DNA from: VXYL01 sp963665195
GTDB taxonomy: Bacteria > Pseudomonadota > Gammaproteobacteria > Pseudomonadales > Azotimanducaceae
Direction of reading: 5' to 3'
DNA: 64,000 bases
Assembly: GCA_963665195.1 (NCBI GenBank)
Contig: OY762070.1
Location: 3,472,001 to 3,536,000 of the forward strand
Part shown: piece after piece, positions 43,136 through 51,610 of the stretch
How the letters are laid out: every line of letters begins with the position of its first letter
Position numbering within the stretch: position 1 is the stretch's first letter
The notes under the pieces: generated by a model
The model's input: only the letters and a program-made list of their open reading frames with translations
What the model was told of the DNA's origin: nothing
The model's database searches: none
Program-made: the position numbers and the translations under genes

Positions 43136-44314
43136 TCAATCCAGCCCTTCGATCAGGCCGACGACTTTCTCAACTACCAGATCCGCCTCTTCGTCCGACA
43201 TGTTGAGCGGCGGCAGCAGGCGCACGACGCTGTCCGCGGCGACGTTGATGAGCAAGCCCTGATCGAGCGCCTCGGCGATGAGCTGCGTGCAGGGCTCCAC
43301 CAGCTCGATCGCCAGCATCAGCCCGGCACCGCGAATCTCCTGCACGCGGTTGTTGCCGCGCAGGCGGTCTCGGAATTGCGCCAGCATTCGCTCGCCGAGT
43401 TCGGCGGCGCGGTCGATCACGCCGCCTTCGAGTTCGTCGATGACGGCATTGGCGGCGGCGCAGGCAAGGAAGTTGCCGCCGAAGGTCGAGCCGTGGGTGC
43501 CGGGAACGAGCATCTCGGCAGCGACCCCGCGCGCCATGCAGGCGCCGATGGGCACGCCGTTGCCAAGGCCCTTGGCGGTGGTCAGCACGTCCGGGACGAT
43601 GCCGGTGTGCTGGAAGGCGAAGTAGCGGCCCGTGCGGCCGTTGCCGGTCTGCACTTCGTCGAGCATCAGGAGCCAGTCGTTGGCGTCGCACACCCGGCGC
43701 AGCCCTTCCAGATAGTCGGCGTCCGGGATGCGGATGCCGGCCTCGCCGAGGATGGGTTCGACCAGCATGGCGACCACGTTGCGGTTGTTGGCGGCGATCT
43801 TCTCGACGGCGGCCACGTCGTCGTAGGGCGCGCGCACGAAGCCGCCGAGCAGCGGCTCGAAGCCAGCCTGCACCTTGCGATTGCCGGTGGCAGTGAGGGT
43901 CGCCATGGTGCGGCCGTGGAAGCTCATGTCCACCGCCACCACGTCCGGCGCGTCGATGTTGCGGCTGTGGCCGTACAGGCGGGCGATCTTGATGGCGGCC
44001 TCGTTGGCTTCGGCGCCGGAGTTGCAGAAGAAGACGTTGTCCATTCCGGCGATCTCGGTCAGGCGCGTGGCGAGGCGCTCCTGTCCGGGAATGCGATAGA
44101 GGTTCGAGGTGTGCAGCAGCGTCGAGGCCTGCTCGGCGATGGCGCTGGCGACATTGGGGTTGGAGTGGCCCAAGCCGCACACGGCGATGCCGGTGAGCGC
44201 ATCGAGGTAGGCCTTGCCGTCCTCGTCGTAGACGTAGCTCCCCTGGCCGCGCGCAAACGACACGGGCAGGCGACCGTAGGTCGGCATCACTGCGGCGGGA
44301 ATCTCGGACCCCAT
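43136..44314 (-). CDS. argD: Acetylornithine aminotransferase
   Basis: 392 residues. PLP-dependent class III transaminase that makes N-acetylornithine and often also acts in lysine synthesis. Landmarks are YVYDEDGKAYLDALTGIAVC, VFFCNSGAEANEAAIKIARL (PLP phosphate site), SFHGRTMATLTATGN, WLLMLDEVQTGNGRTGRYFA (Asp contacting PLP), DVLTTAKGLGNGVPIGACMA (Schiff-base Lys) and HGSTFGGNFLACAAA. First gene of the run argD-argF-purC-AICARFT-unknown-biotin carboxylase. A good promoter lies at 44394-44421. Confidence 0.94.
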   Translation of the reverse strand: MGSEIPAAVMPTYGRLPVSFARGQGSYVYDEDGKAYLDALTGIAVCGLGHSNPNVASAIAEQASTLLHTSNLYRIPGQERLATRLTEIAGMDNVFFCNSGAEANEAAIKIARLYGHSRNIDAPDVVAVDMSFHGRTMATLTATGNRKVQAGFEPLLGGFVRAPYDDVAAVEKIAANNRNVVAMLVEPILGEAGIRIPDADYLEGLRRVCDANDWLLMLDEVQTGNGRTGRYFAFQHTGIVPDVLTTAKGLGNGVPIGACMARGVAAEMLVPGTHGSTFGGNFLACAAANAVIDELEGGVIDRAAELGERMLAQFRDRLRGNNRVQEIRGAGLMLAIELVEPCTQLIAEALDQGLLINVAADSVVRLLPPLNMSDEEADLVVEKVVGLIEGLD

Positions 44315-44393
44315 GGGCTACCTCCTTGGCCGCAGCGGCGCCGGGCGCCCCACGGACTGCGGACAGGCGGTCCTGCCCGAAAAAAAGCGCCAA

Positions 44394-44421
44394 AGCATAG
44401 CGGAACTCAAGGGCGCGTCAA
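44394..44421 (-). promoter_or_regulatory. Sigma70-like promoter of the argD run
   Basis: On the minus strand TTGACG (44416-44421) and TATGCT (44394-44399) have a 16-bp spacer. They lie 80-107 bp before the argD ATG. A run of seven T residues follows the -10 on the transcript side. No ARG-box pair was recognised by eye. Confidence 0.55.
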
Positions 44422-44784
44422 CGCGTTTTTCGACCCGCCGGCCGTGCGTTGAGTCCGCATGCTTGCACACACCTGTGCGAATAGGTCGGACCCGGGTCTG
44501 CGGCGCACTTGACTTGGTCGCTGGAACCATGCAGCGTCGCCCTCGAAGCCCGTCCGTGGCAACAGATCCGAGGGAACGCAGATGATGTCTTTCCGCAGCA
44601 ACCAGCCGAAAAGACGAGCCGGATGGCCGTCCCGGGTGAGTACATCGCCGCCGGCGAAGAGGGTCGCGACGGAGCACACCGTCTCGAAGGATCGTCCGAA
44701 TCCGTATGACCCGACGCCGCGTTTGCCGAACGAGCGTCCCGACGACGCAACCAATGGCGAGAAGCGCAGTAGACGACCAACTTC
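44422..44784. other. Intergenic region between argD and the SLATT-like gene; no gene supported
   Basis: Divergent upstream region of about 360 bp. A minus-strand open frame (44407-44754) contains LFAGGDVLTRDGHPARLFGW and looks protein-like in places, but it has no ribosome-binding site, overlaps the argD promoter and matches nothing I know. It may be a decayed gene. No promoter for the plus-strand gene could be fixed. Confidence 0.35.
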
Positions 44785-44798
44785 AGGAGGTACCCGCC

Positions 44799-45377
44799 GT
44801 GACTAACGAGCTCTACTTCAAGGTGCAATCCCTGCTGTTCGACACGCGGCGCTCGTGGCGATACCACGAGTGGCGCGTCAAGTTCTTTCGGCGGTTCTCG
44901 AACTGGCGGCTGGTGCTCGCATCGCTGTCCACGTCGGCCACGTTCGCGATGCTGCTCAAACTCGGCGCGGCAGACGTATGGGTTACGGTCTTCGCCGGCG
45001 TCTCCGCCGTGCTGGTCGCGATGGACTTGGCGATCAGGTTCGCGGACCGCGAGCGGCAGCACGAGAGCCTCTTGCGGCACTACAAGGCTCTGGAGCGGGA
45101 CATCGTCATCAAGGGCGCGGGCCTCGCGGAACCCGACTACGACGCGTTCCAGGGCAGGTATCTGGAGATCGAAATGGAGGAACCGCCGATCCTCCATACG
45201 CTGAACGACCTCTGCCACAACGCGGAGATCCGGGCGCGCTTTCCGCGCAGCGAGTGGGGCAAGCACTTGGTCGACGTGGGATGGCTGCAGCGACTGATGG
45301 CATCGGCGTACGATCTGATGCCTCACACGCATGCCTCCTACGCCTCCTGCCGGCCTCGGCCGTCCGGAGTCTCGTAG
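44799..45377 (+). CDS. SLATT-like two-TM protein (possible defence effector)
   Basis: 192 residues from a GTG at 44799 with a strong AGGAGG at 44785-44790. A charged N-terminal helix (LLFDTRRSWRYHEWRVKFFR) leads into two membrane segments (about 39-58, LVLASLSTSATFAMLLKLGA; about 62-82, VFAGVSAVLVAMDLAIRF). A cytoplasmic helical domain follows (RERQHESLLRHYKALERDIV and onward). This layout fits the SLATT/DUF4231 group, 2TM effectors linked with SMODS or SLOG sensors in anti-phage and toxin systems. No such sensor gene is adjacent: the neighbours are argD and grxD. The family call comes from topology and a few residues, so it is tentative. Confidence 0.5.
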   Translation: MTNELYFKVQSLLFDTRRSWRYHEWRVKFFRRFSNWRLVLASLSTSATFAMLLKLGAADVWVTVFAGVSAVLVAMDLAIRFADRERQHESLLRHYKALERDIVIKGAGLAEPDYDAFQGRYLEIEMEEPPILHTLNDLCHNAEIRARFPRSEWGKHLVDVGWLQRLMASAYDLMPHTHASYASCRPRPSGVS

Positions 45378-45494
45378 GAGCGGCCTCAAGACTGCGTGCC
45401 CGCCCGGTCGCCTTGCTCGCACGCGGGCGGCCGGGCTGGCGAGTTCTGCTACACTGGCGACCTCGCCGACCCCACCCAACCGACCGAGGTAGCT

Positions 45495-45830
45495 ATGAGC
45501 GACGCCGTTCTGGACACGATCCGGGAGCAGATTTCCACCAACCCCATCATCCTCTACATGAAGGGGTCGCCGCAGGCGCCGCAGTGCGGCTTCTCAGCGC
45601 AGACGGTGCAGTGCCTGATGGCGTGCGGCGAACGCTTCGCCTATGTGGACGTGCTCTCCAATCCGGCCATCCGCTCCACGCTGCCGAGCTACGCGGACTG
45701 GCCCACCTTTCCGCAGCTCTACGTCGACGGCGAACTGGTCGGCGGCTGCGACATCGTGACCGAGATGTACCAGTCGGGCGAACTCGAACCGCTCGTCAAG
45801 GAAGCCGCCAAGGCCGCTGCCGACGCTTGA
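45495..45830 (+). CDS. grxD: Monothiol glutaredoxin
   Basis: 111 residues from the ATG at 45495. The active site CGFS lies in SPQAPQCGFSAQTVQCLMAC (about residue 32). LPSYADWPTFPQLYVDGELV carries the WPTFPQLY segment and GGCDIV the GG-CD glutathione contact. Such Grx4-type proteins carry [2Fe-2S] clusters as homodimers or with BolA. The gene lies tail to tail with rnt, a common gammaproteobacterial neighbour. The spacer has a possible 7-bp inverted repeat (GCCCGTG with CACGGGC). Confidence 0.95.
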   Translation: MSDAVLDTIREQISTNPIILYMKGSPQAPQCGFSAQTVQCLMACGERFAYVDVLSNPAIRSTLPSYADWPTFPQLYVDGELVGGCDIVTEMYQSGELEPLVKEAAKAAADA

Positions 45831-45870
45831 AGCCCGTGCTCGGCGATCCGTTGCGAACTCTCACGGGCCG

Positions 45871-46458
45871 CTACTGCCGAAAGGCGTTGACCACAGCGCA
45901 GAACAACCGCGCCGTTACTTCCGCATCGTAGGCCGCCGAGTGCGCCTGCGCGGCGTCGTAGACGATGCCGGCGCGCAGGCACGCTTCGCTCAGCACGGTG
46001 TGGCCGTAGGCGACGCCCGCGAGGCTCACGGTATCCATCACCGAGAACGGATGGAACGGACTGCGCTTGATGGCGTTGCGCTGCGCCGCGGCATGGATGA
46101 AGCCGTGGTCGAAGTGGGCATTGTGCGCGACGACGATTGCGCGCTGGCAGCCATGCCGCCTTACCTCGGCGCGCACCACGCGAAACAGCTCCCGGACCGC
46201 CGTCTCTTCGTCAACGGCGCCGCGCGCCGGATCGTCGAGATCGATGCCGGTCAGCTTTAGGGAAGCGTCCTCCACCGCGGTGTCCGGGTGCGGTCGCACG
46301 GCCCAGCGATGCCGGTTGTCTATAGCCAGCCGCTCACCGTCGAAGTCCAGCGTCACCGCGGCGATCTCCAGCACGGCGTGCGTGTCGCTGCGGAAACCGC
46401 CGGTCTCCAAGTCCACCACCACCGGCAGGAAGCCGCGGAAGCGCGCTCGCATCTCCAT
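45871..46458 (-). CDS. rnt: Ribonuclease T
   Basis: 195 residues. DEDDh 3'-5' exoribonuclease that trims the ends of tRNA and other stable RNAs. The active-site residues are visible: PVVVDLETGGFRSDTHAVLE (Asp, Glu), IVVAHNAHFDHGFIHAA (Asp), and QAHSAAYDAEVTARLFCAVV (His, Asp). The start MRARFRGFLPVV matches the family. Length is close to the E. coli enzyme. It converges with grxD. Confidence 0.94.
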   Translation of the reverse strand: MEMRARFRGFLPVVVDLETGGFRSDTHAVLEIAAVTLDFDGERLAIDNRHRWAVRPHPDTAVEDASLKLTGIDLDDPARGAVDEETAVRELFRVVRAEVRRHGCQRAIVVAHNAHFDHGFIHAAAQRNAIKRSPFHPFSVMDTVSLAGVAYGHTVLSEACLRAGIVYDAAQAHSAAYDAEVTARLFCAVVNAFRQ

Positions 46459-46605
46459 TGCCTAGCATGTCCCTTCGCGTAGGCGGCGTACGCTACAGGT
46501 CGCCGAGCGGCTTGCCTACAGGCAACTGTGACCGCCGCGAAGTCTGCGCCCGCGGGCGGTTAAACTGCGCCGCCCGCCAGCCGTTGAATCGCAAAGGACC
46601 GCCGG

Positions 46606-47835
46606 ATGCCCGCCTCGCCAAAGAAGGTCGCGCTCGCCTACTCGGGCGGGCTCGACACCTCCGTGATGTGCCGCTGGCTGCAAGAGACCTATGGCGCCGA
46701 GGTGGTCACCTTCACCGCGGATATCGGCCAAGGCGAGGAGGTGGAACCGGCGCGCGCCAAGGCACGAGCGCTCGGGGTGCGCGAGATCTTCATCGAGGAC
46801 CTCACCGAGACCTTCGTTCGGGACTATGTCTTCCCGATGTTCCACGCCAACGCCATCTACGAGGGGGAATATCTGCTCGGCACCAGCATCGCCCGACCGC
46901 TGATCGCCAAGCGTTTGGTCGAAGTGGCCGCCGAGACCGGGGCGGATGCCATCGCCCACGGCGCAACCGGCAAGGGCAATGACCAGGTGCGCTTCGAACT
47001 CTCTGCCTACGCGCTCAATCCGGACATCCGGGTGATTGCGCCGTGGCGTTCGCCGGACTGGGATCTGCATTCCCGGGAGGCGTGCATGGCCTACGCGGAG
47101 CAGCACCAGATTCCCGTCGAGTACCAGCGCGGCCACCGATCGCCCTATTCGATGGATGCCAACCTGCTGCACATCTCCTACGAAGGCGGCGGCCTCGAAG
47201 ATCCGGGCAGCGCCGCGGACGAGACCATGTGGCGCTGGACCGTTGCGCCCGAAGATGCGCCGGACGAGGCGCGGGAAGTGGACCTGCGCTACGAGGCGGG
47301 CAACGTCGTGGCCTTGGACGGCGTGGCGATGACGCCAGCGGCCGTGCTGCGCCGGCTGAACGAACTCGGCGGCGAGCACGGCGTCGGCCGCAGCGACATC
47401 GTCGAGAACCGCTACGTCGGCATGAAGTCGCGCGGCTGCTACGAGACGCCGGGGGGCACGATTCTGCTCAAGGGCCACCGGGCCATGGAGTCGATCACCC
47501 TGGATCGCGAAGTCATGCACCTCAAGGACGAGCTGATGCCGCGCTACGCGTCGCTCATCTACAACGGCTACTGGTTCTCGCCCGAGCGCCGCGCCATTCA
47601 GGCGCTGCTGACGGAGACGCAGCAGGCGGTACGCGGCAGCGCGCGGCTGAAGCTCTACAAGGGCAGCGTGTCGGTGGTGGCCCGGGAGTCGGCCACCGAC
47701 AGCCTCTACGACGAGGACATCGTCACCTTCGAGGAGGACGGCGGCGCCTACGATCAGGCCGATGCCACCGGCTTCATCCGCCTGAACGCGCTGCGCCTGC
47801 GGATGGGCGCCCGGCGCGGGCGCCCGGTGGAGTGA
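46606..47835 (+). CDS. argG: Argininosuccinate synthase
   Basis: 409 residues. It joins citrulline and aspartate with ATP. The PP-loop is KKVALAYSGGLDTSVMCRWL (residues 5-24). Further motifs are VVTFTADIGQGEEVEPARAK, GTSIARPLIAKRLVEVA, IAHGATGKGNDQVRFELSAY, IAPWRSPDWDLHSREACMAY and RGCYETPGGTILLKGHRAME. It is of the ArgG type common outside enterobacteria (about 400 residues). A spacer of about 150 bp to rnt contains no clear promoter that I could fix. Confidence 0.96.
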   Translation: MPASPKKVALAYSGGLDTSVMCRWLQETYGAEVVTFTADIGQGEEVEPARAKARALGVREIFIEDLTETFVRDYVFPMFHANAIYEGEYLLGTSIARPLIAKRLVEVAAETGADAIAHGATGKGNDQVRFELSAYALNPDIRVIAPWRSPDWDLHSREACMAYAEQHQIPVEYQRGHRSPYSMDANLLHISYEGGGLEDPGSAADETMWRWTVAPEDAPDEAREVDLRYEAGNVVALDGVAMTPAAVLRRLNELGGEHGVGRSDIVENRYVGMKSRGCYETPGGTILLKGHRAMESITLDREVMHLKDELMPRYASLIYNGYWFSPERRAIQALLTETQQAVRGSARLKLYKGSVSVVARESATDSLYDEDIVTFEEDGGAYDQADATGFIRLNALRLRMGARRGRPVE

Positions 47836-47918
47836 GAGGGGGGTGTTCGATGCCCTGGAAGCGGTGGTTGCCGCGCAGGCAGATCGCACGCTGGCGCCAG
47901 TGGTAGAACTTGAGGCGC

Positions 47919-49145
47919 TCAGCCCGCGAGCGCCCGGTCGAAGTCCTCCAGCAAATCCTCCGCGTCCTCGATACCCGTCGAGATGCGAATCAGCGAATCG
48001 GCGATGCCCATGCTGGCGCGCCGCTCCGGCCCCATCTCGTAGTAGATGGTTTGCGCTACCGGAATCGCCAGCGTGCGGTTGTCGCCGAGATTGCTGGACT
48101 TGATCACCACGTTGAGCCGGTTCATGAACGCGAATGGTTCGACCCCGTCGGCCAGTTCGAAGCTGAAGATCGCGCCCGGATGCCGGAACAGCGCCTTGGC
48201 GCGTTCATGCTCGGGATGGTCCGGCAGCCCCGGGTGGTAGACCCGGCTCACCTTCGGATGGCCCGCTAGGAAGTCCGTGAGCGCCTGCGCATTGGCGCAC
48301 TGACGCTCCATGCGCAGCGCCAGCGTCTCTGCGCCGATGCCGAGATGATGCGCCGCCTCCGGCCCGAGAGCGGCGCCGAAGTCGCGCAGGCCCTTCTTGC
48401 GGATCTGCGTGATCGCCCACTTCTCGGGATCGCCGCCGCGGTAGGTGTCGTAGATGTTGTCGAACGTCTGCCAGTCGAACAGCCCCGTCTCCGTCACCGC
48501 GCCGCCGAGCGCGTTGCCGTGGCCGCCGATGTACTTGGTGAGGCTGTTGACGATCAGCGAGGCGTCCACATCCACTGGCTGGAAGAGGTACGGCGAGGTC
48601 ATGGTGTTGTCCACCACGTACACCAGGCCGCGCTCGCGGCACAGCGCGCCGAGGCCATCGAGGGCACTCACTTGCGTACGCGGGTTGGCGATGGTTTCCA
48701 CGAAGACGAGCTTGGTGTTGGGGCGGATGGCCTCCTCTACCGCCGAGACTTGGGTGGCGTCGACGAACGTCACATCCACGCCATGCGCCTCGAAGCTGCG
48801 GAACAGGCTGTTGGTGTTGCCGAACAGGAACGCGCTCGACACGAAGTGGTCGCCGCGCCGCAGGAGCGCGAACAGCAGCGTGCCGATGGCGGCCATGCCG
48901 GTGCCGAAGCACACCGTCGCGATGCCGCGCTCCATGCGGTCGATCTTGGTCTCCAGCGCCGTGATGGTGGGGTTCACCTGCCGCCCGTACGAGTACCCCT
49001 TGCCCTTGCCCTGGAATACGGCAGCCAGGTCCGCCACATCCTCGTAGCCGTAGGCGACAGTGGCGTGGATGGGCTTTTGCAGCGAGCCGTGCTCGATGGG
49101 GCTCTGGCGGTCCGAGTGGACGATGGAAGTGGTGAAACCGCGCAT
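47919..49145 (-). CDS. Cys/Met-metabolism PLP enzyme (homoserine sulfhydrylase or cystathionine gamma-synthase type)
   Basis: 408 residues. Fold-type I PLP enzyme. ATVAYGYEDVADLAAVFQGK, YSYGRQVNPTITALETKIDR and ERGIATVCFGTGMAAIGTLL are the N-terminal landmarks. YVVDNTMTSPYLFQPVDVDA holds the Asp. The Schiff-base Lys is in SLTKYIGGHGNALGGAVTET (about residue 212), and NLGDNRTLAIPVAQTIY comes late. The substrate (O-acetyl- or O-succinylhomoserine, with sulfide or cysteine) cannot be decided from motifs alone. It is a single gene, convergent with argG. TATAGT about 35 bp upstream of the start may be its -10. Confidence 0.85.
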   Translation of the reverse strand: MRGFTTSIVHSDRQSPIEHGSLQKPIHATVAYGYEDVADLAAVFQGKGKGYSYGRQVNPTITALETKIDRMERGIATVCFGTGMAAIGTLLFALLRRGDHFVSSAFLFGNTNSLFRSFEAHGVDVTFVDATQVSAVEEAIRPNTKLVFVETIANPRTQVSALDGLGALCRERGLVYVVDNTMTSPYLFQPVDVDASLIVNSLTKYIGGHGNALGGAVTETGLFDWQTFDNIYDTYRGGDPEKWAITQIRKKGLRDFGAALGPEAAHHLGIGAETLALRMERQCANAQALTDFLAGHPKVSRVYHPGLPDHPEHERAKALFRHPGAIFSFELADGVEPFAFMNRLNVVIKSSNLGDNRTLAIPVAQTIYYEMGPERRASMGIADSLIRISTGIEDAEDLLEDFDRALAG

Positions 49146-49339
49146 TCTCCGGTGCTCGGTTGCGGTTGGTGGCGCGGACTATAGCGCCTCGGCATCAGGG
49201 CTGGATGCGTTGCGCGCCCAGGCGCACCACTCGGCGACATTGCGGCGATGTCACTTCGTGGACGCTGCGGCGTGTGTCCGCCAGTTGGCGCGCCGGGTGG
49301 CGCCGGAGCCAGCAGCTGGAAAGTTGTGGAAGCCTGCGA

Positions 49340-49882
49340 TCAGGGGAACAGCGGGAACACCCGGCTCAGCGCGGACAGCGCGAGCACATGCCGCAGGCGG
49401 CCATCGCGCATGGCGGCGCGGAGGCCGTCCTCGTCGAGGAATTCGAGGCCAATGGCTTCGCCGGGGCCGGGCTGCGGCTCGCGGAGTCGCTGCACGCCTT
49501 CGGCGAGGAAGTGGTGGCAGAGGTGCGGGTGGATCGCGGGATTCGGTTCCACAGCGCCGAGCGAGCGCCAGTTGCCGCCGCCGTAGCCCGTCTCTTCGAG
49601 CAGCTCGCGCTGCGCGGCTTCGAGCGGCGTCTCGCCGGGGTCGACCATGCCGCCGGGCGTCTCCAGCGTGCGCGCGCCGATGCCGAAGCGGTACTGGTCG
49701 ACCATGATGGAGAGGCCATCCTCGGTGAGCGCGACGATGTTGATCCAGTCCACGGACTCCAGCACCAGGCGCTTCAGCACCCGCTCGCCGCTCGGGTGTC
49801 GCATCCAGTCGAAGCGCACGTCCAGGATGCCGAGTTCGGGCCCGCGCTCCGAGCGCACACGCTGCCAGTCGAGATCGCTCAT
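49340..49882 (-). CDS. Nudix hydrolase
   Basis: 180 residues. The Nudix box is complete: GGMVDPGETPLEAAQRELLE followed by ETGY (about residues 78-101), with the E-x7-REL-x2-E-x-G spacing. The upstream strand IVALTEDGLSIMVDQYRFGI fits ADP-ribose pyrophosphatase-like members. Later, HPHLCHHFLAEGVQRLREP. The substrate is probably a nucleoside diphosphate derivative such as ADP-ribose, not proven. It follows the lipocalin-like gene by 3 bp and ends the run. Confidence 0.87.
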   Translation of the reverse strand: MSDLDWQRVRSERGPELGILDVRFDWMRHPSGERVLKRLVLESVDWINIVALTEDGLSIMVDQYRFGIGARTLETPGGMVDPGETPLEAAQRELLEETGYGGGNWRSLGAVEPNPAIHPHLCHHFLAEGVQRLREPQPGPGEAIGLEFLDEDGLRAAMRDGRLRHVLALSALSRVFPLFP

Positions 49883-49885
49883 GCG

Positions 49886-50965
49886 TCAATACCCCGTGAG
49901 TTCCATGTAGCCGTCGCCGATGCGCTGCCCGGCGCTGTCCTGGACATGCACCACGCCTTCCCAGTAGCGCACGGAAGTGTCCATGACCTGATCCTCGAAG
50001 GCAGCGCGGATGCGCAGGCGCTCGGCGCCCGCGCCTTCGCCGAGGGTCAGATCCCAGGTGATCGGCCAGCCGCGCCAGCGGTCCGTGGCGGCAAGGGCGA
50101 TGCCTTGGGCGCTGTAGTCGTCCGGTCGGCCGTCGTTGCGGCGCAGGCGGAACAGCATGAGGTCACGGCCGTCGGCCAGATGCAGGCCGAACCAGTCCCA
50201 GCCATCGTACTCCGGCGCGAGCAGGCTGGTGCTCCACTCGCGGTCCAGCCAGGCCTGCCCGCGCACGGCATGTCGCTGCCCCTTGACCGCCAGTTGCCCG
50301 TGTACGTCGATGCGCGGGATCGAGTAGTAGTAGGACGCGTTCCCCTCGCCTTTGTGGGAGAGGCCTTGATCGCCTTGCAGCACGGGTGTGCGGCCACCGG
50401 ACAGCGTCAAGGAAATCTCGAAGTCGCTTGTGGCCACGGCGAGCTGCGCCGGAAGCAGCGTCTCGGCTGCTCGAGCAGCAAGTCTCCAGCCCTCCAGATG
50501 CGCCTCGAACGGCGCCGCTCGCACGCCCGCCAGGGCCGGATGGCCGCGCACCAGGCGTTCGGCCTCGTAGTGGCGGCGCTCGGCCACATCGGACACCGCG
50601 GCATGGGCCATGTAGACCTGGCCAGTGCGCCAGCCGGCAGCGCCTTCGACATCCCCATCAACGGCCGAGACCGGTTCGATGCCGAGCCGGAACAGCGTGA
50701 ACTGGATGCCGAACTCGCGCCCGGCCGCGTCGGCCAGCACCGCCGTGAGGTACCACCACTCGGTGCGGAAATCGAGGTGCGGCCCGTGGTCCCGGGGGAA
50801 GGCGAAGTCGACCGGCGCATCGGCCTTGCGGAAGCCGGCATCCTCGGCGGCGGCTATCGTGCCCGGGCCGAGGAAAGACCGCAGCGCGGCGCTTCGTTCC
50901 GGCGCCGACTCGCCACATCCAAAAAGCGCCAAGGCGCAAATGGACAGCGACGCGGCGGGTCTCAA
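49886..50965 (-). CDS. AttH/CrtC-like (lipocalin-like) lipoprotein
   Basis: 359 residues from a TTG at 50963-50965 that overlaps the upstream stop (TTGA). The short signal MRPAASLSICALALFGCGES has a lipobox-like LFGC. The mature part matches the hydroxyneurosporene-dehydratase/AttH fold: DFAFPRDHGPHLDFRTEWWY then LTAVLADAAGREFGIQFTLF (about residues 50-90), VYMAHAAVSDV, YYYSIPRIDVHGQLAVKG, GQAWLDREWSTSLLAPEYDG and WDWFGLHLADGRDLMLFRLR. No enzyme activity is established for most members. It is likely an envelope lipoprotein. Part of the run purA to Nudix. Confidence 0.8.
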   Translation of the reverse strand: MRPAASLSICALALFGCGESAPERSAALRSFLGPGTIAAAEDAGFRKADAPVDFAFPRDHGPHLDFRTEWWYLTAVLADAAGREFGIQFTLFRLGIEPVSAVDGDVEGAAGWRTGQVYMAHAAVSDVAERRHYEAERLVRGHPALAGVRAAPFEAHLEGWRLAARAAETLLPAQLAVATSDFEISLTLSGGRTPVLQGDQGLSHKGEGNASYYYSIPRIDVHGQLAVKGQRHAVRGQAWLDREWSTSLLAPEYDGWDWFGLHLADGRDLMLFRLRRNDGRPDDYSAQGIALAATDRWRGWPITWDLTLGEGAGAERLRIRAAFEDQVMDTSVRYWEGVVHVQDSAGQRIGDGYMELTGY

Positions 50966-51594
50966 AGCCCGGCCAGCGCCTGCTCGATCGGCATTTCCCC
51001 ATCGAGCAGACTGAAGGTCTTGCCGATGGTGTTGCCAAGGTCCAGGCAGAGCGCCAGCGCGTGCGCCAGATTCTCTCGCGAGGTGAGGCCGCGGCCGTGC
51101 AGCGAAGGGCTGACGGTCGCCGTGCCGGTACACGGCGCATCGGTGAGGCCGCCGGGGCAGACGATGGTGTAGTCGAGGTCGGTCTCGCGCAGGTGGTTGT
51201 CGGCGTGCGCCTTGGCCTTGTGATAGTGGGCGATGGGCGACGTGCTGTTGATGTCGTTGTTGATGGAACTCAGCATGATGTAGCGGCGGGCGCCGGCCGT
51301 TTGCGCCGCCACCATGGAGCGGATGGCACCCAAGTGGTCCACCAGCACCGTCTTGTCCTTGCCAGTGTGGCCGCCGGAGCCGGCGGCGAAGATCACGGCG
51401 TCCATGCCGGCCACGGCGTAGTCGATGGGGTATTCGAGATCGGCCAGCACGGTGGCCACGCCTAGGGCGTCGAACTTCGGGCGCTGCCCCGGATCGCGAA
51501 TCATCGCCACCGGATCGTGCGCACCCGCCGCGAGACGACGAACGAGGCGCGTGGCCGTATTGCCGTTCGCGCCGATCACGAGAACTCTCATCAA
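50962..51594 (-). CDS. Atypical SDR, NAD(P)-binding protein
   Basis: 210 residues. The N-terminal dinucleotide-binding turn is RVLVIGANGNTATRLVRRLA. It continues DAVIFAAGSGGHTGKDKTVL, GARRYIMLSSINNDINSTSP, YHKAKAHADNHLRETDLDYT and IVCPGGLTDAPCTGTATVSP. This is the YwnB/atypical SDR group. The usual catalytic Tyr-x3-Lys is replaced by YHKAK, which keeps Tyr and a Lys at the +2 and +4 positions. The role is unknown. It overlaps the lipocalin-like lipoprotein gene by 4 bp. Confidence 0.8.
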   Translation of the reverse strand: MMRVLVIGANGNTATRLVRRLAAGAHDPVAMIRDPGQRPKFDALGVATVLADLEYPIDYAVAGMDAVIFAAGSGGHTGKDKTVLVDHLGAIRSMVAAQTAGARRYIMLSSINNDINSTSPIAHYHKAKAHADNHLRETDLDYTIVCPGGLTDAPCTGTATVSPSLHGRGLTSRENLAHALALCLDLGNTIGKTFSLLDGEMPIEQALAGL

Positions 51595-51610
51595 GCCTCC
51601 TCCAGCCGAC

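Noticed and set aside
44407..44754. Minus-strand frame with LFAGGDVLTRDGHPARLFGW upstream of argD
   Set aside because: Looks partly protein-like but overlaps the argD promoter, lacks a start signal and matches no known family. Left as possible decayed sequence.
49146..49339. Possible SAM-type riboswitch before the Cys/Met PLP gene
   Set aside because: The leader has only a likely -10 (TATAGT) close to the start; there is no room for, or sign of, an aptamer fold.
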